Below, in pieces: positions 1 to 10,935 of a stretch of DNA of 64,000 nt. Under the pieces are notes generated by a model. The model was not told the origin of the DNA. It searched no databases and worked only from the letters and a program-made list of their open reading frames with translations. Numbering within the stretch: position 1 is the stretch's first letter; every line of letters begins with the position of its first letter. The position numbers were made by a program, and so were the translations under genes. The DNA comes from Blastococcus aggregatus (lineage in GTDB: Bacteria; Actinomycetota; Actinomycetes; Mycobacteriales; Geodermatophilaceae), in the NCBI RefSeq assembly GCF_900221005.1, contig NZ_OBQI01000002.1:434001-498000 (forward strand). Direction: 5' to 3'.

Positions 1-681
1 CACGTAGTAGAGCTCGATCTGCTCGGTGCTGGCGGTGTCGCCCTGCACCGGCGCCCCGATGACCAGGGACGCCCGGGGCTCACCGGTGTCGTCGGGGATC
101 TCGGCGTACCGGTAGGACTGGTTGCCGGCATCGACGTCGGCCCGGAGGTCCGCGGGCAGCGCCTGGTAGATGAACGCCCGGCTGGTTCCCGGGACCTCCG
201 TGTCCCCGCTCCGGTAGATCATGACGACGTCGAAGTCACCGGCCGCGCCACCGCTCTGCTGCAGCGCGGTGACCGTCCTGGCCAGGGTTGCGCGCACGCT
301 CGAGGCGTCGCCGGTGGCGATGCCGTCCACCTCGTTCTGCGCGTCGAGGACACCGGACTGGGCCTGGTCGATCGCCGCCTGCCGCTTGACCGAGAGCAGC
401 TGGTCGCGGATCTGGCTGAACAGCACGAGGCTCACGATGATCACCACGGTGCCGGCCACGACCATCGTGATGGCGCCGATGCGGACCTGCAGCGAGGAAC
501 GCCAGGCGTGCACCGCGCGGCTCGCCCAGCGGCGGGTCGTCGACCGGACACGTCGGCGGGCGGCACCGGCTCTCCGGCGCAACCCACGGCGGAGCCGCGC
601 GAGCTCCTGCGCGCGGGGGCTCCGCGGCCCCGGCGGCCCGGACGTGCCGGTGTCCGCCGGAGGCGTGCGGGTGGCCGTCAC
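1..681 (-). CDS. mtrB: MtrB sensor histidine kinase, N-terminal part (runs off window)
   Basis: Membrane histidine kinase partner of MtrA, which controls cell-wall and division genes in actinobacteria. Only the first 227 codons are present, from a GTG at 681. There is a basic cytoplasmic N-terminus, one membrane segment at about residues 68-91, then the start of the extracytoplasmic sensor domain. The stretch around AWRSSLQVR and the later ALVIG-like motif (here SLVIGAP) match MtrB of M. tuberculosis by memory. It starts 10 nt after the mtrA stop, so the two form one operon. The HAMP, HisKA and ATPase domains lie outside the window, so kinase function is inferred from the N-terminus and from its position. 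Confidence 0.9.
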   Translation of the reverse strand, partial: MTATRTPPADTGTSGPPGPRSPRAQELARLRRGLRRRAGAARRRVRSTTRRWASRAVHAWRSSLQVRIGAITMVVAGTVVIIVSLVLFSQIRDQLLSVKRQAAIDQAQSGVLDAQNEVDGIATGDASSVRATLARTVTALQQSGGAAGDFDVVMIYRSGDTEVPGTSRAFIYQALPADLRADVDAGNQSYRYAEIPDDTGEPRASLVIGAPVQGDTASTEQIELYYV

Positions 682-691
682 GCACCCATTG

Positions 692-1432
<741 letters not shown>

Positions 1433-1439
1433 GGGTGCA

Positions 1440-1459
1440 CCCCACCCGCCCGGGTGGGG
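1440..1459 (-). terminator. GC-rich hairpin between sahH and mtrA
   Basis: Perfect inverted repeat with 8-bp arms (CCCCACCC / GGGTGGGG) and a 4-nt loop. It lies 31 nt past the sahH stop and 8 nt before the mtrA ATG on the same strand. There is no T-tract, which is common for actinobacterial terminators. It could instead be a 5' structure affecting mtrA translation. Confidence 0.5.
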
Positions 1460-1490
1460 CGGATGGGGTGCAGCCGGGTGCTCTACCGGG

Positions 1491-2987
<1,497 letters not shown>

Positions 2988-3116
2988 GAAAGCTCCAGGG
3001 TGTGCCCGGCGCGGAGCCGGGCGGTGCAGTCGGATGCAGGGTCGCTTCGATCCCCGGGAACCGGGGAGAGCGAGCATGCCGAGGCTTCGGCGGGGCTCGT
3101 GCCGTTGCCCAGGATA
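2988..3116 (-). promoter_or_regulatory. Structured 5' leader of the adenosylhomocysteinase gene
   Basis: On the minus strand a -10-like TATCCT (3116-3111) is followed by about 110 nt before the start codon. The leader contains three consecutive hairpins: 3071-3099 (CGAGC/GCTCG outer stem, GCCGA/TCGGC inner stem), 3052-3066 (CCCCGG-N3-CCGGGG) and 3004-3022 (GCCCGGC-N5-GCCGGGC). The last sits directly before the GGAG ribosome site. I could not match it by eye to the SAH riboswitch or the SAM-IV consensus. It may be an RNA control element or just GC-rich structure. Confidence 0.45.
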
Positions 3117-3159
3117 GGCGGCGGATGCAACCCCGTCGCCCCGCGACCACCCGCGCGGG

Positions 3160-4077
3160 TCAGGACTCGCAGCCGACGCCGTCCCCGTCGCCGTCGAACG
3201 ACGGCGAGAACCCGGGGTCGCCGACGCGGATCGGCGCGGCCCCGGCCGCCTTCACCTCGGCGCAGTTCGCGTAGGACGCCGACGCGTCCGGGAGGACCGC
3301 CGGGGCGGGTGCCGGCGGCACCGCGGCGACCGCACCGGCGGGCAGCGGCTCGTCGGGGCAGGCGCTGAGCACCGTGGCCATGGCGTCCTTCTCCGCCTGG
3401 GTCACCCAGACCCCGTAGCCGACCTTCACGGCCACCTGGCGGGCGACGTAGGTGCAGCGGAACGACGTCGCCGGCGGCAGCCAGGTGGCGGCGTCGCCGT
3501 CGCTCTTCTGCATGTTCAGCGGGCCGTCGACGGCGAGCAGGTTGAGCGGGTCGTTGGCGAACCGGGCGCGCGCGTCGGCGTCCCACTGCTGGGCGCCCTT
3601 CTGCCAGGCGTCGGAGAGCGCGACGACGTGGTCGATCTGCACGGCCTCGCTGGTGCCCTCGCCGCGCTGGAAGGCGATCGTGCGGCCCGAGTACGGATCG
3701 GCCAGCGAGCCGGTGAGGACGACGCAGTCGCGGGTACCCGGCTTGAACGTCTCGCCGGTCAGGTCGCGGGCGAGGACGTCGTTGCGGGTGTCGCAGCCGT
3801 TGCGGTCGGTGTCCACCCAGCCGTTGCCGAACAGGTCCCGGTCGTACCCCGTGCGCGGCGCACGGCCCTTGACCGCCAGCTCCGCGAGGGCCGCGAGCGC
3901 GGTGCCGGGCGGCCCGTCGGACGGGGCAGCCGCCTCGACGGGAGCCTCGGCGGACGTCTCGTCGCCGGACGTCGCCTCCACCGCACAGCCGCCGAGCAGG
4001 GCGAGCGCCAGCAGCGGAGCGACCGTCGCCCGCGCCAGCCGTCGGGTGCGGACGAGCGGACGAGCGGGCACGGACAT
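3160..4077 (-). CDS. Secreted lipoprotein with HNH (DUF1524/GmrSD-type) nuclease domain and Excalibur domain
   Basis: 305 aa. The N-terminus has a basic patch, a hydrophobic core and a lipobox (LLGGCA), so it is probably an anchored exported lipoprotein. The middle region (about 85-230) carries the DUF1524 HNH pattern seen in actinobacterial secreted nucleases: the paired [11 protein letters not shown] and [19 protein letters not shown] motifs. The C-terminus (about 265-305) is an Excalibur calcium-binding domain, with NCAEVKAAG and the closing [11 protein letters not shown]. Likely role: metal-dependent extracellular DNA cleavage, for nutrient use or defence; this is family inference. No operon partner is obvious; it lies between manA and sahH. 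Confidence 0.85.
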   Translation of the reverse strand: MSVPARPLVRTRRLARATVAPLLALALLGGCAVEATSGDETSAEAPVEAAAPSDGPPGTALAALAELAVKGRAPRTGYDRDLFGNGWVDTDRNGCDTRNDVLARDLTGETFKPGTRDCVVLTGSLADPYSGRTIAFQRGEGTSEAVQIDHVVALSDAWQKGAQQWDADARARFANDPLNLLAVDGPLNMQKSDGDAATWLPPATSFRCTYVARQVAVKVGYGVWVTQAEKDAMATVLSACPDEPLPAGAVAAVPPAPAPAVLPDASASYANCAEVKAAGAAPIRVGDPGFSPSFDGDGDGVGCES

Positions 4078-4162
4078 TCCCCCAGGGCGAGACAGCAGCG
4101 CCCGGACCGTAGGCAGGCCCGCCGCTCCCCCGGTGCCGCGACACGCAGGTCGCGGCGCAGCC

Positions 4163-5338
4163 TCAGCTGATGTTGGTGGTGGAGCGGTAGAGCACCGCCG
4201 GGCCGCGGGCGCTGACCGGCGTCCCCGCCGGCACGAACGCCGACTCCCCCTTGCGCAGCGTCAGCGACTCCTCGGCCGACGACAGCACCGCGGTGCCCTC
4301 GGTGCAGAGCAGCAGCTGCGGGCCGCGGGTGGTGAGCGTGCCGGCCTGGTCGTCGAGCTGGCAGCGGGTGAGGTCGAAGTCCTCGACCGGGACCGGGTAG
4401 CGCAGCCCGCCGGGCCCGAGGACCGGGTGCAGCACGGGCACCCGCCCGTCGGTGAAGTCCAGCACCTCGATCAGCGCCGCGAGGTCGACGTGCTTGCCGG
4501 TCAGGCCGCCGCGCAGCACGTTGTCCGAGCTGGCCATGACCTCGACGCCGGCGCCGGACAGGTAGGCGTGCAGGTTGCCGGCCGGCATGAACACCGCCTC
4601 GCCGGGCTCCAGCTTGAGGTGGTTGCACATGAGCGAGATGACCACGCCGGGGTCGCCCGGGTAGGTCTCGGCCAGCGAGGCGGCCCAGCGGTAGGTGTTG
4701 ATGAACTCCGGGTCGTGCGCGGCGACGAAGCCGGACGCGGCCTCGGCGACGGCGCTCACGAGCACGTCGCGGGTCTCCGGGGACAGCGCGATCAGCTGCG
4801 GGATCGCGGCGCGCAGGCCGCCACGGGCCAGTGCGGCGATCGTCGGCTTCAGCTCGGGCACCTGCAGCTTGGCCAGGCAGTGCAGCGACTCCTCGACCGG
4901 CCGGAAGCCGCAGAGCGCCTCGAACGGCGTCAGCGCCAGCAGGATCTCCGGCTTGTGCGACCGGTCCTTGAACGTGCGCGTCGGGGAGTCGCGCGGCACG
5001 CCGGCGGCCTCCTCGGCGGCGAACCCGGCCGCGGCCTGCTCGTTCGTGGGGTGCGCCTGCAGCGACAGCGGCTGGTCGGCGGCGAGCACCTTCATCAGGA
5101 ACGGCAGCCGGGCACCGAACCGGCCGACGACCTCGCGGCCGAGCAGCAGCTCGGGCTCCGCGGCGATGGCCTTGTCCAGGGGGACGCCGTCGGAGCGCAC
5201 GCTGGGCTCGTCGGGGTGCGCGCCCATCCAGAGCTCGGCGTGCGGCTCATCGGCCGGGGAGGGCAGCCCCAGCAGCTCCGGGATCACCGTGTGCGAACCC
5301 CAGGGGTAGTGACGCACCGCGTTCTGAAGCTGCCACAT
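4163..5338 (-). CDS. manA: Mannose-6-phosphate isomerase, class I
   Basis: Interconverts fructose-6-phosphate and mannose-6-phosphate, the first step to GDP-mannose. 391 aa from the ATG at 5338; the start gives the typical MWQLQNAVRHYPWG opening and is 7 nt after a TAGCCT box. Type I PMI zinc-site sequences are visible: PHAELWMGAHPDEPS, LSLQAHPTNEQA, DRSHKPEILLALTPFEALCGFR and AVFMPAGNLHAYL. Neighbours SIS, manB and the distant manC complete the mannose activation route; the arrangement matches the manA-Rv3256c-manB region of M. tuberculosis, here interrupted by glpD and a DUF808 gene. Confidence 0.97.
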   Translation of the reverse strand: MWQLQNAVRHYPWGSHTVIPELLGLPSPADEPHAELWMGAHPDEPSVRSDGVPLDKAIAAEPELLLGREVVGRFGARLPFLMKVLAADQPLSLQAHPTNEQAAAGFAAEEAAGVPRDSPTRTFKDRSHKPEILLALTPFEALCGFRPVEESLHCLAKLQVPELKPTIAALARGGLRAAIPQLIALSPETRDVLVSAVAEAASGFVAAHDPEFINTYRWAASLAETYPGDPGVVISLMCNHLKLEPGEAVFMPAGNLHAYLSGAGVEVMASSDNVLRGGLTGKHVDLAALIEVLDFTDGRVPVLHPVLGPGGLRYPVPVEDFDLTRCQLDDQAGTLTTRGPQLLLCTEGTAVLSSAEESLTLRKGESAFVPAGTPVSARGPAVLYRSTTNIS

Positions 5339-5345
5339 GGGCTCC

Positions 5346-5351
5346 AGGCTA
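5346..5351 (-). promoter_or_regulatory. Leaderless-type -10 box of manA
   Basis: TAGCCT read on the minus strand, 7 nt before the manA ATG. It lies inside the 3' end of glpD, so manA can be expressed independently of glpD. Confidence 0.5.
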
Positions 5352-7148
5352 ACGACCCGCCCACGCCGCGCGTGCCACTCCGGCGCGCACGTCGGGCGCG
5401 CCGAGCCGCGCGGCATCGGCCGTGCGGTCGTCGGGCATGCGCTGCGACTCGCGCTCGGCGTCCACGCGGGCGGTGTAGTGCGCCACCTCCCGGCCGGTGC
5501 GCTCCTCGTCCCAGCCGAGCTCACGGGCCATCAGGTCGGCCACCCGCGGCGCGGTCTCGACGCCGCGGTGCGCGGTCTCGATGGAGATCCGGGTGCGCCG
5601 GGTGAGCACGTCGTCGAGGTGCAGCGCGCCCTCGGCGGTGACCGCGTGCACCACCTCGACGGCGAGGTAGTCCGGTGCGCCCGGCAGCGGCTCGGCGAGC
5701 TCCGGATCGGCCGCCGCGAGGGCCAGCACGTCGACGGTCCGGTCCCCGTGCCGGTGCAGCAGCCGCTCGACCGCGTCCTCGGGGAGCCCGGCGCCGGCGG
5801 CGAGGGCCACGGCGCCGTCGCGCACCTCGGTCCAGCGGTGCGCCCCCACCAGCGGCAGGTGCGCGGTGCGGGACGGCGGCACGCCGGGAAGCCCCTCGAC
5901 GGCGGCGTCGACGGCGTCCTCGGCCATGACGCGGTAGGTCGTGTACTTGCCGCCGGCCACCAGCACCAGGCCCGGCACGGGGGTGACGACGGCGTGCTCG
6001 CGGGACAGCCGGCTGGTCTCGTCGGACTCACCGGCCAGCAGCGGCCGGAGGCCGGCGTAGACGCCGAGGATCTGGTCGGTCGTCACCGGGCGGGTGAGCA
6101 CCCGGTTCACCTGGTCCAGCAGGTAGGCGATGTCCGCGCTGCTGGCCGCGGGGTGGTCGCGGTCGAGCTTCCAGGGCGTGTCGGTGGTGCCGACGATCCA
6201 CTCCTCGCCCCAGGGGATGACGAACAGCACGCTGGTCGGCGTCCGCAGGATGAGGCCGTCCGGCGTCCCGCCCGCGGCGGCGAGCGAACCGCCGTCGATC
6301 GCCGACCGCGGCACCACGAGGTGCACGCCCTTGGACGCGCGCACCCGCAGGCTCGGCGCGGCGTCCCCGAGCATCGTGCCGATGTCGTCGCTCCACACGC
6401 CGGTGGCCGCGATCACGCTGCGGGCGCGCACGGTGAACGACGAGCCGTCGGTGAGGTCGGCCGCGTGCACGCCGACCACCGCCGCGTCCTCCCCACCCGC
6501 CCCGCCGTCCCCCTCTCGCAGCAGGCCGGTGACCCGCGCACTGGACAGCACCCGGGCGCCGTACCCGGCGGCGGTGCGGACGACGGCGAGGGTGTGGCGG
6601 GCGTCGTCCACCTGCGCGTCCCAGTAGCGGATCGCGCCGTGGACGGCGTCGCGGCGCAGCCCGGGGAAGGCCGCCAGGGTCGCGGTCCGGGAGAGGTGCC
6701 GGTGGCGCGGGATCGGTCGGTGCGCGGTGAACGCGGCACCGAGGACGTCGTAGAGCGCCACCCCGGCGCCGAAGTAGGCCCGCTGCCAGACCGGCGCGGT
6801 GAGCGGCAGCAGGAACGGCAGCGGCCGCACCAGGTGCGGCGCGATCGTCTGCACCAGCCGGGCCCGCTCCTGCAGCGCCTCGTGCACCAGCGGGAAGGCG
6901 AACTGCTCGAGGTAGCGGAGCCCGCCGTGGATGAGCTTGCTCGAGCGGCTCGAGGTGCCCGCGGCGAAGTCGCGGGCCTCCAGCAGCGCGACCGTCAGCC
7001 CGCGGCTGGCGGCGTCGAGCGCGGCCCCGGCGCCGGTGACCCCGCCACCGATGACCAGCACGTCGACGACCTCGCGCTCGAGGCGCGCGCGGTCGGCACG
7101 TCGGCGGGCGGGCGAGAGCAGCGTGCGGTCGGTCGTCCCCGTGTGCAT
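5349..7148 (-). CDS. glpD: Glycerol-3-phosphate dehydrogenase (FAD-dependent, GlpD type)
   Basis: Oxidises sn-glycerol-3-phosphate to dihydroxyacetone phosphate at the membrane, passing electrons to quinone. 599 aa, the normal length for aerobic GlpD. The FAD dinucleotide motif VLVIGGGVTGAGAALDAASRG is at about residues 30-50, followed by SSRSSKLIHGGLRYLEQ, and later AGGKYTTYRVMAEDAVD and the C-terminal four-helix domain. Its start at 7148 has no clear ribosome site. It ends 10 nt before manA; it is not part of the mycobacterial version of this region, so it is a lineage-specific insertion. Confidence 0.96.
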   Translation of the reverse strand: MHTGTTDRTLLSPARRRADRARLEREVVDVLVIGGGVTGAGAALDAASRGLTVALLEARDFAAGTSSRSSKLIHGGLRYLEQFAFPLVHEALQERARLVQTIAPHLVRPLPFLLPLTAPVWQRAYFGAGVALYDVLGAAFTAHRPIPRHRHLSRTATLAAFPGLRRDAVHGAIRYWDAQVDDARHTLAVVRTAAGYGARVLSSARVTGLLREGDGGAGGEDAAVVGVHAADLTDGSSFTVRARSVIAATGVWSDDIGTMLGDAAPSLRVRASKGVHLVVPRSAIDGGSLAAAGGTPDGLILRTPTSVLFVIPWGEEWIVGTTDTPWKLDRDHPAASSADIAYLLDQVNRVLTRPVTTDQILGVYAGLRPLLAGESDETSRLSREHAVVTPVPGLVLVAGGKYTTYRVMAEDAVDAAVEGLPGVPPSRTAHLPLVGAHRWTEVRDGAVALAAGAGLPEDAVERLLHRHGDRTVDVLALAAADPELAEPLPGAPDYLAVEVVHAVTAEGALHLDDVLTRRTRISIETAHRGVETAPRVADLMARELGWDEERTGREVAHYTARVDAERESQRMPDDRTADAARLGAPDVRAGVARAAWAGR

Positions 7149-7166
7149 GGCCCTACTGTCCCCCGC

Positions 7167-8117
7167 TCAGTGGGCGGCTGCGTCGCTCCCGGCCTTCTTC
7201 CGGTGCACGGTGAGCGTCATCACGACGACGATGAGCGCACCGATGAGCAGCCCCAGCAGCGCGCTGCCGATGGTGTTGACGATCCAGCCCACGACCCCGC
7301 CGAGCGCCCCGGTCGCGTCGTGCGCGGCCTCCTCGAGGTGGTGGACGACGTCGTAGATCGCGTGCAGGCCGAGCTCGTCGGTGCCGACCAGGATGATGTG
7401 GCCGCCGACCCACAGCATGGCCGCGGTGCCGACCACCGTCAGCACGCTGAGCAGCTTCGGCATCCCCTTGACCAGGCTCCGCCCGATCGCGGCCACGCGC
7501 TTGCCCGACCGTTGCGCCAGGTTCAGGCCGACGTCGTCCATCTTCACGATGAGTCCCACGACGCCGTAGACGAGCACGGTGATGCCGACCGCGACGACGG
7601 CCAGGATGACCGCCCGCGAGACGAAGCCCTCGCTCGCCACCTCGTTGAGCGAGATGACCATGATCTCCGCGGACAGGATGAAGTCGGTGCGCACGGCCCC
7701 GGAGACGATCGTCTTCTCGTCCGGGAGCGCGTCCTCCACCGTCGCGTGCTCCTCGGCGTGGCCGCTGAACCGGTGCCAGATCTTCTCCGCGCCCTCGTAG
7801 CAGAGGTAGGCGCCACCGACCATGAGGATCGGGGTGAGCAGGAAGTTCAGGAACTCGCTGAGCAGCAGGATCGCCGGCAGGATGATCAGCAGCTTGTTGC
7901 GCAGCGAGCCCAGCGCGATCTTGCGGATGATCGGCAGCTCGCGCTCGGCGTTGAGCCCGTGCACGTACTGCGGCGTCACCGCCGTGTCGTCCACCACGAC
8001 GCCGGCAGCCTTCATGCTGGCCCGCCCGGCCGCCGCACCGATGTCGTCGAGAGAGGCGGCCGCGGCCTTGGCCAGCACCGCCACGTCGTCCAGCAGGGCT
8101 ACGAGTCCACCCGCCAC
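7167..8117 (-). CDS. DUF808 family membrane protein
   Basis: 316 aa integral membrane protein of the DUF808 family (YedI-like). The N-terminus, reading AGGLVALLDDVAVLAKAAAA with ASMKAAGVVVDDTAVTPQYV soon after, is diagnostic. Several hydrophobic spans follow (about 90-110, 160-190, 195-215, 235-260 and 270-300). Function is unknown. GTG start at 8117 with an AAAGGA ribosome site. It precedes glpD on the same strand with an 18-nt gap, so the two could be co-transcribed. Confidence 0.88.
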   Translation of the reverse strand: MAGGLVALLDDVAVLAKAAAASLDDIGAAAGRASMKAAGVVVDDTAVTPQYVHGLNAERELPIIRKIALGSLRNKLLIILPAILLLSEFLNFLLTPILMVGGAYLCYEGAEKIWHRFSGHAEEHATVEDALPDEKTIVSGAVRTDFILSAEIMVISLNEVASEGFVSRAVILAVVAVGITVLVYGVVGLIVKMDDVGLNLAQRSGKRVAAIGRSLVKGMPKLLSVLTVVGTAAMLWVGGHIILVGTDELGLHAIYDVVHHLEEAAHDATGALGGVVGWIVNTIGSALLGLLIGALIVVVMTLTVHRKKAGSDAAAH

Positions 8118-8180
8118 GGGAGGTCCTTTCCGTCGGTCAGCACGTGCGCCCTACCCATGATGAGGCCGTCCCGGAACCCG

Positions 8181-9323
8181 TCACGGCAGCCGGCCCCGCT
8201 CGGCGTCCAGCGCCAGCGCGAGGTAGACGGCGGTGAAGTCGGCGACGGCGAGCTGGCGGGCCAGCCGCGGCAGCCGGCCGGCGGACGCCGCCTGGCCCTG
8301 CTCGGCCAGGGCGCTGACCGGGACGTTGCGCGCCGCGGCGGTGCGCAGCACCTCGTCCATCGCCTCGCCGGCCGAGCGCGGGTCGCGCTCCCCGGCACCG
8401 TCGTGGCCGCCGGCCGCGGAGTCCCGGATGGTGAGCAGCCGGAGCCGCCGGCCGGCGTCGTCGGCCCGGTCGCGGAAGAAGTCGACGCCGTCGTGCGGCG
8501 CCAGCGGCCCACCGAGGACGGCGCAGGCCGCGACGCGCTGGTCGGGCAGCCGGAATCCGGCGGCGGGCAGGCCGGCGAGCGTGGCGAGCTGGTCGGCGAT
8601 CCGGGTCGCCGCCGCGCCGGCCAGCGGGCCCTCGGCGGCAATGACCGGCAGCGCGTCGAGCAGCTCCAGCGCCAGTGTCTTCGCCGGGTTGGCGAACGTC
8701 TCCTTCGCGGGGCCGCACTCCTCGGCGGTCGCGTCGAGCGCGGCCGCGATCGACTCCGGATCGGCGACCTCCCCCGGGAGCAGCCCGAGCTCGGCGGCCA
8801 GCAGGAGCATCGGGGTCAGCAGCGACCACAGCGTCGTGTGCCGCACCCGGCTCGCCGGGAGGGCCACGTACGGCGCGCGGCCGGTCGAGCAGGCCGCGTG
8901 CAGCGGGGCATCCTCCGCCCCGATGCCCAGCAGCGACACCCCGCGGCGGGCGGCCTCGTACGCGGGGCCGACGGCATAGCTGCCGGCTCCGGTGCGGGTC
9001 GCGACCACGACGACGTCGCTGGGCCCGGTCCACACGGGCAGGGCCGGGCCGGGGACGACGTCCACGGTCACCGGGCTGCCGGCGCCGAGCAGCGCGCGCA
9101 GCACCGACGCGGCCACCGCTCCCTCGCGACGGGCCACGATGACCAGCCCCCGGGGCCGGCCCCCGCCGGTGACCCGCCCGAGGCCGGCCTCCGCGGTCAG
9201 CCGCGCGGTCTCCCGCACCTGGGCACCGGCTCCGGCCACGGCCGGCAGCAGACCGCGGGGATCCCGTGCGCGCATGACCTCGAGGTCGTCGAGGACCTCC
9301 TCGGCGAGCTCGGGCGGGATCAT
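8181..9323 (-). CDS. SIS-domain protein, phosphoglucose/phosphomannose isomerase-like (Rv3256c type)
   Basis: 380 aa. Two-part sugar-isomerase fold of the bacterial PGI/PMI-like family, weakly conserved in sequence. The ATG at 9323 overlaps the stop of the preceding small gene by 4 nt (ATGA), and manB is upstream, reproducing the order manB - small gene - SIS - manA of other actinobacteria. In M. tuberculosis the equivalent gene (Rv3256c) has no established activity. A role in mannose phosphate metabolism is inferred from context only; the typical catalytic signatures of true PGI are not clear by eye. Confidence 0.85.
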   Translation of the reverse strand: MIPPELAEEVLDDLEVMRARDPRGLLPAVAGAGAQVRETARLTAEAGLGRVTGGGRPRGLVIVARREGAVAASVLRALLGAGSPVTVDVVPGPALPVWTGPSDVVVVATRTGAGSYAVGPAYEAARRGVSLLGIGAEDAPLHAACSTGRAPYVALPASRVRHTTLWSLLTPMLLLAAELGLLPGEVADPESIAAALDATAEECGPAKETFANPAKTLALELLDALPVIAAEGPLAGAAATRIADQLATLAGLPAAGFRLPDQRVAACAVLGGPLAPHDGVDFFRDRADDAGRRLRLLTIRDSAAGGHDGAGERDPRSAGEAMDEVLRTAAARNVPVSALAEQGQAASAGRLPRLARQLAVADFTAVYLALALDAERGRLP

Positions 9324-9526
9324 GAGTTGCGGTGACGCGCCTCGTCCAGCAGCAGCACGGGGATGCCGTCGCGCACCGGGAAGGCCCGGTCGCACGTCGT
9401 GCACAGCAGCTCGCCGGCCGCCTCGTCGACGGTCAGCGGGCTGTGGTGGGTGTCCGGACAGGCCAGGATGGACAGCAGCTCGGGGTCCAGCCCCAGCGGT
9501 CCACCGGTCGTCGCGTTCGTCGTCAT
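9320..9526 (-). CDS. Trm112-like zinc-ribbon protein (UPF0434 type)
   Basis: 68 aa. Two cysteine pairs can be seen, ACPDTHH near residue 22 and CTTCDRAFP near residue 42, with the family ending VRDGIPVLLLDEARH. Trm112-like proteins often activate methyltransferases, but bacterial free-standing members are mostly uncharacterised. It overlaps manB at its start and the SIS gene at its stop, both by 4 nt, so all three should be translationally coupled. Confidence 0.9.
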   Translation of the reverse strand: MTTNATTGGPLGLDPELLSILACPDTHHSPLTVDEAAGELLCTTCDRAFPVRDGIPVLLLDEARHRNS

Positions 9527-10887
9527 GCCCGCACCATCCCCAGTACCTGATTCGTGAGTTCGGTCATCCGCGCCTCGTCCGGCGCCTCCACGTTCAGCCG
9601 CAGCAGCGGCTCGGTGTTGCTCGCGCGCAGGTTGAACCACGCACCGTCGGCCAGCTCGACGGTCAGCCCGTCCAGCTCGTCGATGCGCGTGCCCTCCTGG
9701 TCGGCGAAGGCCGCCCGCACGTCGGCCGTCCGCGCCGCGGCGTCGTCCACGGTGGAGTTGATCTCGCCCGAGGCGGCGTAGCGCGAGTAGGCGGCGGTGA
9801 GCTCGGAGAGCGTGCCGCCCTGCTCGCCGAGGGCGGCGAGCACGTGCATGGCCGCGAGCATGCCGGTGTCGGCGCGCCAGAAGTCGCGGAAGTAGTAGTG
9901 CGCCGAGTGCTCCCCGCCGAACACGGCGTCGGTGCGGGCCATCTCGGCCTTGATGAACGAGTGGCCCACCCGGGTGCGCACCGGCTCGCCGCCGTGCTCG
10001 CGCACGATCTCGGGTACGGCCTTCGAGGTGATGAGGTTGTGGATGATCGTCGTCCCGCGGCCCTTGGCCAGCTCGCGGACGGCGACCAGGGCGGTGATCG
10101 CCGAGGGGCTGACCGGCTCGCCCCGCTCGTCGATGACGAAGACGCGGTCGGCGTCGCCGTCGAAGGCCAGGCCGATGTCGGCGCCGTGCTCGCGCACGCC
10201 GGCCTGCAGGTCGACCAGGTTGGCCGGGTCCAGCGGGTTCGCCTCGTGGTTCGGGAAGGAGCCGTCCAGCTCGAAGTACATCGGGACGACGTCCAGCGGC
10301 AGGTCGGCCAGGACCACCGGCACCGTGTGCCCGCCCATGCCGTTGCCGGCGTCGACGACCACCTTGAGCGGCCGGATCCCCGAGAGGTCGACGAGGCCGC
10401 GCAGGTGCGCGGCGTACTCGTGGATGACGTCCCGCTGGCTCACCGAGCCGACCCGGCCCGGGACGCGGTCGTAGCTGTCGGCCTCGGCGGAGGCGCGGAT
10501 CTGGGCGAGCCCGGAGTCCTGCCCGATCGGGGCCGCGCCGGCCCGGCACATCTTGATGCCGTTGTACTGCGCCGGGTTGTGGCTGGCGGTGAACATCGCA
10601 CCCGGGATGCCCAGGGAGCCGGCCGCGAAGTAGAGCATGTCGGTCGAGCCCAGACCGGCCTCGACGACGTCCAGACCGCGGCTGATCACGCCCTCGGCGA
10701 AGGCCCGCGAGAGCGGGACCGACGAGTCGCGCATGTCGTGGGCGGTGACCACCGAGGTGGCCCCGCTGTCGGCGTGCACGAACTCGGCGAACGCGGCGCC
10801 GATCGACCGGGCGACGGCCTCGTCCCACTGGTCGGGGACGATCCCCCGCACGTCGTAGGCCTTGATGATCGATGAGAGGTCAGCCAC
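9523..10887 (-). CDS. manB: Phosphomannomutase/phosphoglucomutase
   Basis: Converts mannose-6-phosphate to mannose-1-phosphate (possibly also glucose phosphates). 454 aa, normal length. The start IIKAYDVRGIVPDQWD is typical. The active-site phosphoserine loop TASHNPAQYNGIK, metal loop AFDGDADRVFVID, sugar-binding GGEHSAHYYFRDF and the phosphate-binding RASNTEPLLRLNVE are all present. GTG start at 10887 lies 6 nt after a TAGGGT box. First gene of the manB - Trm112-like - SIS operon. Confidence 0.97.
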   Translation of the reverse strand: MADLSSIIKAYDVRGIVPDQWDEAVARSIGAAFAEFVHADSGATSVVTAHDMRDSSVPLSRAFAEGVISRGLDVVEAGLGSTDMLYFAAGSLGIPGAMFTASHNPAQYNGIKMCRAGAAPIGQDSGLAQIRASAEADSYDRVPGRVGSVSQRDVIHEYAAHLRGLVDLSGIRPLKVVVDAGNGMGGHTVPVVLADLPLDVVPMYFELDGSFPNHEANPLDPANLVDLQAGVREHGADIGLAFDGDADRVFVIDERGEPVSPSAITALVAVRELAKGRGTTIIHNLITSKAVPEIVREHGGEPVRTRVGHSFIKAEMARTDAVFGGEHSAHYYFRDFWRADTGMLAAMHVLAALGEQGGTLSELTAAYSRYAASGEINSTVDDAAARTADVRAAFADQEGTRIDELDGLTVELADGAWFNLRASNTEPLLRLNVEAPDEARMTELTNQVLGMVRA

Positions 10888-10893
10888 GCCGAG

Positions 10894-10899
10894 ACCCTA
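10894..10899 (-). promoter_or_regulatory. Leaderless-type -10 box of manB
   Basis: TAGGGT on the minus strand with a 6-nt gap to the GTG start of manB; no ribosome site precedes the GTG. Together this predicts a leaderless transcript. Confidence 0.55.
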
Positions 10900-10935
10900 T
10901 CGGCGCCCACGACCGGCCGCTCGTACGGCCACTCG

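Noticed and set aside
2988-3116. Known SAH or SAM-IV riboswitch
   Set aside because: The conserved cores could not be found by eye; only generic stem-loops. Kept as an unclassified leader.
5337-9335. A 1332-codon open frame on the plus strand opposite glpD, DUF808 and SIS genes
   Set aside because: Composition is Gly/Arg/Asp/His repeat-like with no domain, and the opposite strand carries well-conserved genes.
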